Shown here piece by piece: positions 25,820-35,343 of a stretch of DNA of 64,000 bases (the first letter of the stretch is position 1; every line of letters starts with the position of its first letter). The notes below the pieces were generated by a model, which made no database searches, was not told where the DNA came from, and worked only from the letters and a program-made list of their open reading frames with translations. This DNA comes from Mesosutterella multiformis (GTDB lineage Bacteria > Pseudomonadota > Gammaproteobacteria > Burkholderiales > Burkholderiaceae_F), in contig NZ_BGZJ01000002.1 of assembly GCF_003402575.1 (NCBI RefSeq), forward strand, positions 558,001 through 622,000, in the 5' to 3' direction. The position numbers were made by a program, and so were the translations under genes.

Positions 25820-28800
25820 ATGCCTCAGTCAAAAGAAGGAAAACGGTATCTGCGAAGCGCTCTCGCGCTTGCCGTGGCAGGCGCTTTCGCTGCCATGCAT
25901 CCGGCCTGGGCTGACGTCCCGGAGCTGGAAACAAATTCAGACGGCGCGTATATCAATGTGACCGCGGGGACGGGTACGGGTGAGACCCAGAGCGTCACCG
26001 GGGACGCGGTATCGATTACGAATTCAGGGAATGCCCACGCGCTGACCCTCACCGGAACCGGAAACACCATTCTCATTGATGGGACTGAGTCTGTTTCGAT
26101 CACGGCGAATTCCCAATACGCCCCGATCTCGAACTTCTCCGGAAATCCCTGGGCGGAAACACCTTCGTCCTACTCCGCGGGCGGCACGATTGATATTGAG
26201 TCAGATGGCACAGTCACGCTCTCAAACACCGCGGGCGGTAATAATCAGGTCATCGATATCGAGAATGGGGACAGCGACACACCCCTCAAACTCACCGTGA
26301 ATGGCGAAAAGACCGCGGCTCAGGTCGTGATGACGGGGAATGTCCTCACTCAGAACGAGAATACCGCTGCCGAAATCAATCTCACTGGGACGGATTCGAG
26401 CCTCACGGGGCAGGTGTACGCGAAGGACGGTGCGGCGATTACGCTGAATGTCGATCCGAAAACGGGGTCAACGGCGACCGTCACCGGATCCGGTCTCGCG
26501 GATGGCACGGATTCCGTGATGACCGTGAATGCGAATAACGCCGTGCTGAATGGCGGTTACTATGCGCTCGATGGCGGCACGACCACCGTGACGCTCACCG
26601 GGAACTCCGTGCAGACGGCCCCGGAAAAGACGTCGGGATTCTCCGCTGTCCATGGGTCTCTCCCGACACGGGAAGAAGAATCGATCTTTACCTGCACCAG
26701 TAGTTCCTGTGTCCGCGTCGTTATTTCTCCAGCTACGGAAATCAAAGCCGTTATTGGGTCTATCACAGAGAAAAATGTCGCGGGCGGCGCGATGTCGGGG
26801 TCTTCATTCACCGAAATAACTGAGTCTGGAACCCAGGTGACCGGCGATTTCGTGGCGGAAGACGAATCCACGATGAAACTTTCGATTGGCGGCACGCTGG
26901 ATGGCGACGTGCTGTCGAAAGGGAATTCTGAAACAACTCTGACTGTCAGCGGCACACAGACTGGCGGCGTAGATGTTGAAAATGGTTCCTCCCTGACCGT
27001 CACGGTCGATGGAACTCTGAATGGCGACGCTGAGGCGAACCAAAACAGCAGTAATCCTTCACATTCGGATCTGACCCTTACGATCAACGGTTCGATGAAC
27101 GGTATGGTCGAAGCCTGGGATTATTCAACGGGAGATGTCACCGTTTCAGGCTCGTGGGTCGGAGAATCCACGGCTTACTACACCGGCGAAAATTCCGTCT
27201 CGATCATAGGTTCAGGATCATGGACGGGTGACGGCTGGGCCTATTGCGGCGGAACGTTTGGTGTTTCAGTCGCGGATGGGGCAAAGTGGAGCGGTGACGC
27301 GTATTCGACGGACGTTGAAAACGGGGTCTACGCTCATCTGACAGCGGATATCGCGGGTACGTGGGAAGGAGACGCGAAATCCGATTACGGCGCGGTTCTG
27401 AACGCCAATATTAAAGAGACCGGTGTCTGGACGGGTGACGCGGTGTCGACAGACTCCTATGACGATAAAGCGTCAGAAGTCCATGTGGATAACGCCGGAG
27501 TTTGGAATGGCGACGCCAGAGCGGATGGGGCGAGTCTCCTCACGGTGGATAACAGCGGGACCTGGACCGGTGACGCAAGCACCGAGGATACCGGTTCCTC
27601 GATGACGATTACGAGTTCCGGCACCTGGAACGGCAGCGCAGCAGCCGCTTCAGGTTCTGTTATGACAATCGATGTATCAGGCGCGTGGACCGGGGACGCG
27701 AAAGCGTCTGACTCCGGTACCACGCTCACGATTACGGATTCGGGTGTGTGGAATGGCAGCGCGACAGCTGAATCCGGAGCCGCGGTGACGGTGAGCGATC
27801 TGAACCAGTGGACGGGTGACGCGACGGCGACCGGATCCGGCTCCACGATGGGTATTACAAATACCGGGGTCTGGAGCGGGAACGCTTCTGCTTCTGATGG
27901 CGCTTCTCTTACGGTGAGTAACCTGAAAGAGTGGACCGGTGACGCGAAAGCGACGGGGTCTGGCTCCACGATGGAAGTGACGGACGCCGGAGTCTGGAAC
28001 GGAAGCGCCACGGTCGCGGATTCCGCCGTGATGACAGTCGGCGCTCTGCAGACCTGGAACGGAAACGCGACGGTCACGGACTCGGGGTCGAAACTCACGG
28101 TGTCGCTCCCGGGAACCTGGAACGGGAACGCGTCGGTCTCAAACGCCGGCCGCATGGATGTGGCCCTCAACGGCACGTGGAACGGCAGTGCCTCGGTCAC
28201 ATCAAACGGCATCATGACGGTTGACATGAATGGCACGTGGAACGGGAACGTTTCCGCGACGAAGGGCTCCGCTGTCGCCCTCAATATCAAGGGCACGTGG
28301 AACGGCGCGGTGGTTGAGGCGTCAGAAGACTCCACGGTCGATATCACGGATAACACATCATCCAATACGGAAACCAAGACTGAAACCACAGCGGATACGA
28401 CAGAATCCACGTCGTCAACGCATGGGGTTCTCCGGTTCGCAAGGCTTCTCGCCGTGAATACCGCGTCGAACGACCTTACGGATACGTCAGACACCACAGA
28501 AGCCACGGGGACCGGCGATGCCGCGGATGCTGAAGAGGAATCCACTCCCGCACCCGGTGTCAGCGTGAATTTCGAGGGTGACAACGTGAGCTGGAACCTC
28601 ACGGGCGATTCAGAACTCTCTGGCCTCAATATCGGAGACGGCACGATTTCGTTCCCGACTCCGGCTTCGGGTGAATCCTTTACGGGCACCACGCTTACGG
28701 TGAACGGCGACTATACGGCATCGAACGCGACGCTCAATATGTCTGCGTCACTCTCTGGCGAAAATTCCGCTTCTGACCTCCTCACGGTCACCGGAGCCGC

Positions 28801-30031
28801 GACGGGGGCGACCACGATCAATGTGACGGCGTTCCCCTCAACCGGCGAACCGAAGGCGGACGGCGTGGAACTCGTGTCTGTCACGGGGGATTCCTCGAAC
28901 GCCACATTCACGATGCCGAGGACGCTGAAGTCCGGCGCCTATATCTATTCTCTCAGGAAGGCGGGTTCCGGCTGGTACCTCATGAACACCGTGGAGACGC
29001 CTGAAACCGTGTCGGGCACCGTGATCCCGGGGACCTCTGATCTCTCGGCCCACGTGATCCGTCCCGAGATCGCTTCCTACGCGAATAACCTCTACGCCGC
29101 GAACACGATGTTCGCGATGAAGCTTTCGGACCGCCTCGGCGAAACGGCGTACTCAGACGCGATCAAGGCAGCTGGAAAGAAAGCCGGAAGTTTCTGGATC
29201 CGGACCGCGGGCGGCCACACGCGGAACGTGATGGCGGATGGCGAAAACACGACCCGCGGGAACTGGGGTCTTGTGCAGCTCGGGGGTGACCTGATCTCGT
29301 GGCCCACCTCAGGGACGCACCGGATGCATGTGGGGCTCATGGCCGGTTACGCGCACGAAAGCAATAAGACCGGAAGCGACACGGCGGATTATTCATCGAA
29401 AGGCAAGGTCTCCGGGTTCTCGGGCGGTCTCTACGCGACGTGGATGAATTCGAACGCCACCGGGGACGGCCCTTATGTCGACGCCTGGCTGCAGTACCAG
29501 CGCTTTAAGAACACGACGTCCGTCGGGAACTATGCGGAAGAAGAGTCGTATCACTCGAAAGGCTTTACCGGAAGTCTGGAAGCTGGCTACACGTTCGCGC
29601 TGAAGGATTGGCAGAACGGCGCGGTCTCGAACGCCACGCGTCTCCGCCTTGAAGGTCAGGTGATCCGGATGGGCGTCAGGGCGGATAACGTTATCGACAG
29701 CACGGGGACGCTCGTTCAGGGCACCGGTGCCGGGAACGTGAGAACGAGGCTTGGCGCGACGCTCTTCCATCAGTTCACGAACACCGCGAAGGGCACCGCC
29801 GTGAAGCCTTACCTCACGCTCAACTGGGTCCACGACACGAAGTCGTTCGGCACCGCGATGGATGGGGTGCATGACACGATTGACGGCGGCCGGAACTTCG
29901 GCGAAGTGAAACTCGGGGTCGAAGGCCGGATCACGAAGAACCTCAACCTCTGGGCCTACACGGGGTACCAGGGCGGGGATCACGGCTACCGGAATGTGGA
30001 AGCGCTGGTTGGCGTGAAGGCGCTCTTCTGA
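25820..30031 (+). CDS. Type Va autotransporter with W-x-G repeat passenger
   Basis: The protein is 1403 residues from ATG 25820, behind AAAGGAG. A signal peptide (RSALALAVAGAFAAMHPAWA) leads into a Thr/Ser/Gly-rich passenger. About 19 repeats of ~20 residues, each with W-T/N/S-G-D/N/S-A, lie in the region encoded by about 27148-28315 and should form beta-solenoid rungs. A linker follows, then the C-terminal translocator barrel from about residue 1115 (SFWIRTAGGHTRNVMADG, ending VEALVGVKALF). The terminal Phe is the outer-membrane assembly signal. It is a surface-exposed adhesin-like protein; no protease or lipase motif was seen. A paralogue lies at 30747. Confidence 0.92.
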   Translation: MPQSKEGKRYLRSALALAVAGAFAAMHPAWADVPELETNSDGAYINVTAGTGTGETQSVTGDAVSITNSGNAHALTLTGTGNTILIDGTESVSITANSQYAPISNFSGNPWAETPSSYSAGGTIDIESDGTVTLSNTAGGNNQVIDIENGDSDTPLKLTVNGEKTAAQVVMTGNVLTQNENTAAEINLTGTDSSLTGQVYAKDGAAITLNVDPKTGSTATVTGSGLADGTDSVMTVNANNAVLNGGYYALDGGTTTVTLTGNSVQTAPEKTSGFSAVHGSLPTREEESIFTCTSSSCVRVVISPATEIKAVIGSITEKNVAGGAMSGSSFTEITESGTQVTGDFVAEDESTMKLSIGGTLDGDVLSKGNSETTLTVSGTQTGGVDVENGSSLTVTVDGTLNGDAEANQNSSNPSHSDLTLTINGSMNGMVEAWDYSTGDVTVSGSWVGESTAYYTGENSVSIIGSGSWTGDGWAYCGGTFGVSVADGAKWSGDAYSTDVENGVYAHLTADIAGTWEGDAKSDYGAVLNANIKETGVWTGDAVSTDSYDDKASEVHVDNAGVWNGDARADGASLLTVDNSGTWTGDASTEDTGSSMTITSSGTWNGSAAAASGSVMTIDVSGAWTGDAKASDSGTTLTITDSGVWNGSATAESGAAVTVSDLNQWTGDATATGSGSTMGITNTGVWSGNASASDGASLTVSNLKEWTGDAKATGSGSTMEVTDAGVWNGSATVADSAVMTVGALQTWNGNATVTDSGSKLTVSLPGTWNGNASVSNAGRMDVALNGTWNGSASVTSNGIMTVDMNGTWNGNVSATKGSAVALNIKGTWNGAVVEASEDSTVDITDNTSSNTETKTETTADTTESTSSTHGVLRFARLLAVNTASNDLTDTSDTTEATGTGDAADAEEESTPAPGVSVNFEGDNVSWNLTGDSELSGLNIGDGTISFPTPASGESFTGTTLTVNGDYTASNATLNMSASLSGENSASDLLTVTGAATGATTINVTAFPSTGEPKADGVELVSVTGDSSNATFTMPRTLKSGAYIYSLRKAGSGWYLMNTVETPETVSGTVIPGTSDLSAHVIRPEIASYANNLYAANTMFAMKLSDRLGETAYSDAIKAAGKKAGSFWIRTAGGHTRNVMADGENTTRGNWGLVQLGGDLISWPTSGTHRMHVGLMAGYAHESNKTGSDTADYSSKGKVSGFSGGLYATWMNSNATGDGPYVDAWLQYQRFKNTTSVGNYAEEESYHSKGFTGSLEAGYTFALKDWQNGAVSNATRLRLEGQVIRMGVRADNVIDSTGTLVQGTGAGNVRTRLGATLFHQFTNTAKGTAVKPYLTLNWVHDTKSFGTAMDGVHDTIDGGRNFGEVKLGVEGRITKNLNLWAYTGYQGGDHGYRNVEALVGVKALF
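27148..28315 (+). repeat. Degenerate tandem repeats in the autotransporter passenger
   Basis: About 19 units of roughly 60 bp encode a W-x-G motif followed by D/N/S-A, with alternating GTWTGDA-like and GVWNGSA-like versions. The last five are the most uniform (WNGNA or WNGSA with Val). Such repeats can change number by slippage or unequal recombination. Confidence 0.8.
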
Positions 30032-30085
30032 TCGGATAGGTGAGAGGGTTCCGGCCGCACCGGGACTCTGACCACATCAAACCCG

Positions 30086-30123
30086 AACCCCGCGGGGATT
30101 CAGTCTCCGCGGGGCTTTCTTTT
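30086..30123 (+). terminator. Intrinsic terminator of the first autotransporter
   Basis: CCCCGCGG (30088-30095) pairs with CCGCGGGG (30107-30114), extended by partial pairing inside the loop, then TTTCTTTT. Confidence 0.85.
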
Positions 30124-30672
30124 CATGGAGCCTGACACCGGAACCTGTCATCCTGACCAATCCGGAATCGGCGGGAAGTCCGCGCTTTTAAACCGGGTGT
30201 CCCTCTATTTCCGTACATCAGTAATTCCGTTATTCCTTTTTGGGTACAAAAACAGATCGAATAAGGACGGGATTCTGTCTGAAATTCCGGGTTTTCGCTC
30301 TGAATTTCCGCTCTACAAATCAGCCTCACGTTTTTCAAAATGGCACGTTACTGAGATACGAACACCCGTTCACCCGGTGCTAGTCCGATCCGGTTAAGCC
30401 CCGTTTTCGACCTACTTTAAGTCCGGACGAAAGAATCCCCGTTTACCTCTCACGATCCTGGAATTTGAATGTCGAGGCTGCAGAGAAAAGGGTGGAATCC
30501 GGTAAAAGGAAGTCATTACGGCCCGAAAAACTGTCAAAACAGGGTGTCTTTTTTCAGGCAGAGGCATTAATCCTATGAATCGATAGGAAAAAGCGAATTC
30601 TTTGGGCCCAAGGTCCAATAGGTATGAAAAGAGATACGAAGAAGAGAGGACCCGGGTTACGTCTTTTGGGCT

Positions 30673-30702
30673 TTGCGGCCGTTACATTCTGAAATATATA
30701 AT
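30673..30702 (+). promoter_or_regulatory. Predicted sigma70 promoter for the second autotransporter
   Basis: TTGCGG (30673-30678) and TATAAT (30697-30702) are spaced by 18 bases, 45 bp upstream of the ATG at 30747. AGAAAGGA is the ribosome-binding site between them. Confidence 0.55.
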
Positions 30703-30746
30703 GAGAGGGCTGTACAACCCATATTGTTATCAGAAAGGATACTGCG

Positions 30747-33515
30747 ATGATGAAAAGGCTCTTTCCCTGCCTTTCTTTCCAGCCGCGGTGTGTTTTCGCC
30801 GCGGTTTCCTCTCTTTCACTCCTCACCCCGGCCTGGGGTGCGGGTCTCACGGGGTCCGAAACGGACCCGATCGGGCTCGCGACGGACTCGGTGACGCTCG
30901 AAGGCGGCGCGGCTCCCGGGGTCTGGATACAGAGCGGGTCACACACGATTGACGCGCTCTCGGATTCAGGAACGCTTTCGGTCTCCGGTTCCCCCGGGAT
31001 CTCGGTCACGGGGGACGGTTCGCTCCTGATGGTGAATTCGGCCGGAAGTCTCTCCCTCTCGGGAACTTCTGCCGCGTTGTCGGTTAGCGCCCTCGGCGCT
31101 TCGGTTTTTGTGAACGATCAGGAAAGCGCGTCTACCGTCTCCGTCACGGGGAATATCGACGTGACCGGGAGTCAGTCGATCGCGTACCTCACGCTCACCG
31201 GCCGAAGTCCGATCCTGCGAGGTAACGCGGCAGCACGGGGCGGCGGTTCGGTTTACCTGATATCCACCCCAGATACCGATTCGAAGAGTACCGTCAGCGG
31301 CGGTTTATCCGCAATTGGAGCAGATTCCATCCTCGATCTCTCAGGCTCCGGGAGAACAGCGTTCGAGGGAGCCCTTTCCGCTGCGGACGGCGGAAAGGTG
31401 CATATCGCGGCGGGGGATACCTCGTCCTTCACCGTAACGTCCGGCCTTGCGACAGGAGCCGGCTCTGCAATCGAGTCTGACGCCCGGGGAACCGCGGAGA
31501 TAACCGGAAACCTCCGGGCGGAACTCGGGGCCTCAGCGTCCGAAAACCTTTATGAATCAGCGGCCGGGACCGGCGCGTTGTCCGCTTCCGGCACGGTTTC
31601 CGTGATCCGTCTCGGGCTCAGCGGGAAGGCGTCCTTCACGGGCACTGTGACCGCCGAATCGGGGGCAGCCGCTGAGGTGACGCTGACGGATACCGGGGTG
31701 ATCGAGGGGTCTGGCACCGGCTCGAGCCTCGTCTTTCAATCGTCCGGCGCGGGGTCGGTGCTTGACCTCGATATCGGCACTGGCACAGCTGCGACCGGGG
31801 ACCTCAAGGTAAGTGACGGGGCCGAAGCCGCGCTCCGGATTTCGGGTACCTGGATAGGAGCGGCACTCCTTGACACAGGCACCGCGAAAGTGAGTCTCTC
31901 GGGCGGCCTTTGGCAAATGACGGGGGATTCCGCGATCACCACACTTGTGGCTAATAAGAGCCGGATCGCGTTCCCCGCAGCCGGCTCCGGGGCTTTCCAA
32001 GGCACGACGCTCACGGTGGCGGGTGACTATCTCGCGTCCAACACCTCACTCTCGATGACCGCGGTTCTCGGAGGGGATGACTCACCGACCGACCGCCTCG
32101 TGGTGAACGGGAGCACCACGGGTGACACTTCGATCACGGTCACAAACGCCGGCGGCACAGGCGGGCTGACTGTGGAGGGAATTGAGCTCATCACCGTAAA
32201 AGGGAAGTCTGACGGCGTCTTTACGCTCGCGAACCGGGTGGCGGCCGGAGCGTATGACTATTCGCTGGTGACAAAAAAAGGGAACTGGTACCTCATCAGC
32301 ACTGCGGACGGTACAGTCCCTCAGACCGATCCGACCCCGGCGGAGTCTGAAGAGACCCCGGTAACCCCGACTGGGGATACCGTCATTATTTCGACTCCTG
32401 CTCCGGCTGCCGGAACCGGAGAAGAACCGTCGGGCGAGCATACGGAAGACCCGGAAACGACACCGACCCCGGATCCCGCTCTAGGGACTGATCCGGCACC
32501 GACTGAAGTAACGCCATCCCCCGCCCCTCAGGTCACGCGTCACGCGGTGCGCCCTGAGATGGCGGGTTACGCGTCGAACCTCTACGCCGCGAACACGCTC
32601 TTCATTCACAGGCTTTCGGATCGGACCGGGGTGAGGGGAGCGGGAGACGGGAGCGGCTCAGTTTCAGGTCCTGGATTCTGGATCCGCACCGCGGGGAGCC
32701 ACACACGGTTTGGAATGGCGGACGGCGAGCTCACGACACGATCGAATTCGGGGGTCGTTCAGTTTGGGGGCGATGTCGCGGCACACCCGATAGGTGAGAA
32801 TTCAATTTTCCGGGTGGGACTCATCGCGGGGGCGGCAAGAGAACGTTCCCGCACCGGGTCAAACGTCACCCGCTACCGCTCTAAAGGCAGCGTGACCGGG
32901 GCGGCGGCCGGGGTTTACGCCTCACTCCTCCCCCAGTACACCGCCGGAACCGGTCCCTACGCGGACGCGTGGCTTCAGTATCAGCGTTTCTCGGCCTCTG
33001 TCACGGGGTCTGAACTTCCGAAAGAGACCTACCACGCCCGGGGACTCACGGGATCCGTTGAAATCGGATACGGCTGGAGTCTGGGAGCGTGGACTTCTGA
33101 CACCGGGGTCACCCATCAGACCATTGGAAAACTCGAACTCCAGGCGATCCGGATGGGAGTGAGGGCGGGGATTCACCGGGATTCCGTGGGAACCGGGATT
33201 GAAAGCACGGGATCCGGGAACCTCCGGACCCGGGTGACCGCGGTCCTCTCGCATCGGATGCATCAGGAAGACTCCGGGTTCAGCCTCACGCCTTACGCGT
33301 CGCTCTCCTGGATTCATGACACGAAGCCGTTCGGTGCCGTGATGGATGGGGTTCGGGGCGTGATTTCGGGAAGCCGGAACCTCGCGGAAGTCCGCGCGGG
33401 AATAGAGGGTGAGGTCTCGAAATCCGTGATCCTTTGGGGGCACGCGGCGTACCGGGAAGGGCGGTCTTCCTTCCGAGCCATTGAAGCGCAGCTGGGGCTC
33501 CGGGTGAAGTTCTGA
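30747..33515 (+). CDS. Type Va autotransporter (paralogue of the preceding gene)
   Basis: The protein is 922 residues. It has a signal peptide ending near TPAWGAGL, a Ser/Gly/Thr-rich beta-helical passenger (to about residue 510), and a Pro/Thr/Glu-rich linker (about 515-595). The C-terminal barrel (GFWIRTAGSHTRFGMADG, ending AQLGLRVKF) follows. The barrel and the RPEMAGYASNLYAANTLF segment closely match the upstream gene (RPEIASYANNLYAANTMF), so the two are paralogues with different passengers. The W-x-G repeats of the first are nearly absent here (one GTWIGAA). It has its own promoter, so the two can be expressed separately. A surface or adhesin role is inferred. Confidence 0.9.
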   Translation: MMKRLFPCLSFQPRCVFAAVSSLSLLTPAWGAGLTGSETDPIGLATDSVTLEGGAAPGVWIQSGSHTIDALSDSGTLSVSGSPGISVTGDGSLLMVNSAGSLSLSGTSAALSVSALGASVFVNDQESASTVSVTGNIDVTGSQSIAYLTLTGRSPILRGNAAARGGGSVYLISTPDTDSKSTVSGGLSAIGADSILDLSGSGRTAFEGALSAADGGKVHIAAGDTSSFTVTSGLATGAGSAIESDARGTAEITGNLRAELGASASENLYESAAGTGALSASGTVSVIRLGLSGKASFTGTVTAESGAAAEVTLTDTGVIEGSGTGSSLVFQSSGAGSVLDLDIGTGTAATGDLKVSDGAEAALRISGTWIGAALLDTGTAKVSLSGGLWQMTGDSAITTLVANKSRIAFPAAGSGAFQGTTLTVAGDYLASNTSLSMTAVLGGDDSPTDRLVVNGSTTGDTSITVTNAGGTGGLTVEGIELITVKGKSDGVFTLANRVAAGAYDYSLVTKKGNWYLISTADGTVPQTDPTPAESEETPVTPTGDTVIISTPAPAAGTGEEPSGEHTEDPETTPTPDPALGTDPAPTEVTPSPAPQVTRHAVRPEMAGYASNLYAANTLFIHRLSDRTGVRGAGDGSGSVSGPGFWIRTAGSHTRFGMADGELTTRSNSGVVQFGGDVAAHPIGENSIFRVGLIAGAARERSRTGSNVTRYRSKGSVTGAAAGVYASLLPQYTAGTGPYADAWLQYQRFSASVTGSELPKETYHARGLTGSVEIGYGWSLGAWTSDTGVTHQTIGKLELQAIRMGVRAGIHRDSVGTGIESTGSGNLRTRVTAVLSHRMHQEDSGFSLTPYASLSWIHDTKPFGAVMDGVRGVISGSRNLAEVRAGIEGEVSKSVILWGHAAYREGRSSFRAIEAQLGLRVKF

Positions 33516-33836
33516 CCGGGAGTCACCCCTCAAAGCGACCCGGGGGACAGAATCCCGCATTCTGTCTCCCGCTGCATAGCGGATGTCACCCGAAAAGTGT
33601 CAATTCCACCGGTTTTGTCACCCGTTTCCCCTCTCAGGCGACAAAACGGCGGGCTGAGTCAGATATTCAATCAATCTGAAAAACCGACACTGGATTTTTG
33701 AAACCCCCGGGTTTCAGTCACGGGAAAAGAGCCGCCAGGGACAGAAATCCGGGAAATGTCTCTTTCGGGACGACAATGTCACCCCAAAACAGTCATAAAA
33801 CGTGAAAACTGTCCCCGGGGTCGCCTGAAAGGGGGG
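33516..33836. other. Intergenic region with several hairpins
   Basis: Two inverted repeats are visible. GGGGGACAGAAT (33542-33553) faces ATTCTGTCTCCC (33559-33570) and could end the autotransporter transcript, though it has no T run. CCGGTTTTGTC (33609-33619) faces GACAAAACGG (33640-33649). The octamer TGTCACCC occurs three times (near 33586, 33616 and 33777). No ORF is supported. Confidence 0.45.
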
Positions 33837-34193
33837 TTATGGCCGTCCCGCCTGGCCTCGGGCCGACGCGCCGCCAGTCGCTCGGCGGATGATTTCCGAG
33901 TAATAGGCTTCGGATGTCTGGTACCAATCCACGACACAGCCAATCGACCGGCATTCCTCGCGCCGCTTCCAGTTCTCGTTCTGGAACTTCTTAAAGACCG
34001 CGGAGTTTCCCGTCGCTCGCTTCGCCTTTTCGTAGGTCATCGCGAGATGGTCATCCATCTTTGAAAGATCCGGACTCGCGCAGATCAGTTTTTCAGAGTA
34101 GGAGCGGGCCTTCGTGCAGTCCCAGCTCACGGCGTTAGCGGAGGCGGCAGCGAAAAGCCCAAGAGCGAACGCCGCGATGATGGTTTTCTTCAT
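33837..34193 (-). CDS. LprI-like (DUF1311) secreted protein
   Basis: The protein is 118 residues with a clear signal peptide (MKKTIIAAFALGLFAAASANA) and four cysteines in the LprI pattern (WDCTKARSYSEKLICASPDL, then REECRSIGC). Related LprI domains inhibit lysozyme in mycobacteria, and many Gram-negative members are periplasmic proteins of unknown role. The start has only a weak ribosome-binding site. It is GC-rich like the core, unlike the interrupted glycan gene whose reconstructed stop lies about 10 bp upstream on the same strand. It may be co-transcribed with that operon or independent. Confidence 0.8.
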   Translation of the reverse strand: MKKTIIAAFALGLFAAASANAVSWDCTKARSYSEKLICASPDLSKMDDHLAMTYEKAKRATGNSAVFKKFQNENWKRREECRSIGCVVDWYQTSEAYYSEIIRRATGGASARGQAGRP

Positions 34194-35278
34194 GATTGAA
34201 CGTGCTATACGAATTTATTTTTAGAAAAATACTTTTTAATGGTGAATTATCAAATCAAGTGCAAAGTTACTGAATAAAAGACTTCAGCCGGACACTTCCA
34301 ATTGAGACGTTTTCTGGGTCTGAAATTCAGAGCATTGAACCGTTTCTGAACTTCTGCCTGAGAAATTTTATCGATACTCATTCCTTTTGGGAAAAAGTCT
34401 CTAAGAAGTCCGTTTGTATTTTCATTACTTCCTTTCTCCCATGGATGATGAGGCAAGCAGAAATACACTTTGGTTCTGAGATCTTTCTCCAGTTTTTCAG
34501 CCCAGGAAAATTCTTTTCCGCGATCTACGGTAATCGTACGCAGATCCTTATCTGACAGAGATTTCTCAATTACGGCAGACACATCGGCCGCAGTCTTGGA
34601 AGCGGTTTTCCCGCCACAGAGAAAGCCGGACTTCCTATCGACCAGAGTCGTGAGGCAGGCTCCGCCCTTTTTTCCGATGACGGTATCGCCTTCCCAATCC
34701 CCCAGGCAAGATCTGTTCTGAGCTTCCAGGGGTCGCTCTTCAATGCTGTGAGTGATCTGGATCTTTCCTCGCCTCTCGGTCATGCCTTTACGGTGACGCG
34801 TTTTACCGTGGTGTCGCAGGTGTCGGGACATCTTTCGGCCATCCACAAAGCGATCCAGAAAGCCAGAATTGATTCCTCGGTAGATTGTCGTGGCGCTGAT
34901 CCTTAGATTCGGCAGCTCCTTTCTGAGACGGTATTGAATCTGCTCCGGAGACCAGAATTTCTTAACCAGCAGATTTGAGACAATCCTTGTCAGCAACGAG
35001 TCAGACTTCAGAATGTTTCTCTTTCCGCAATGCTTTCTCTGTCTCTGATATCGGGCCTGCGCGGCACAGGGATCATAGGCAGCTGAAGCCCCATCCTGGG
35101 CCGATACAGCCTTGTTTCGCTTCAGTTCGCGGGAGATCGTAGAAACATTTTTCCCAATCGCACATGCAATTTCAGACAGGGATTTGCCTGAAATCGTTAA
35201 ACCTAAATTCCCGCTCTGTTAGCTGTATTTTTTAACAAAAGTCTATTGATTTTCCAAATAGAAAATTTAAAAAAAGGG

Positions 35279-35307
35279 TTGATTTATAGGTAAAACATAC
35301 GTATAAT
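35279..35307 (+). promoter_or_regulatory. Transposase promoter of IS1634-like element A
   Basis: TTGATT, a 17-base spacer and a perfect TATAAT lie 37 bp before the transposase ATG. The same promoter occurs in element B (52906-52934). Confidence 0.75.
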
Positions 35308-35343
35308 ATAGACATATATAATCTCTTTTGCAGCCCTTGCGAT

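Larger units (their letters stand above)
30032..30746. other. Intergenic region between the two autotransporters
   Basis: It contains the terminator of the first autotransporter (30086-30123) and a promoter-like pair upstream of the second (30673-30702). A 90-codon ORF at 30125-30397 lacks a plausible ribosome-binding site and any domain, so it is not called. The rest shows nothing recognisable. Confidence 0.45.

Noticed and set aside
27148-28315. CRISPR-like regularity of about 60-bp units
   Set aside because: The units are degenerate coding repeats within one long open frame of the autotransporter, with no constant repeat and variable spacer structure.
30125-30397. 90-codon ORF between the autotransporters
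   Set aside because: It starts inside the terminator tail of the first autotransporter, has no ribosome-binding site and an irregular composition.
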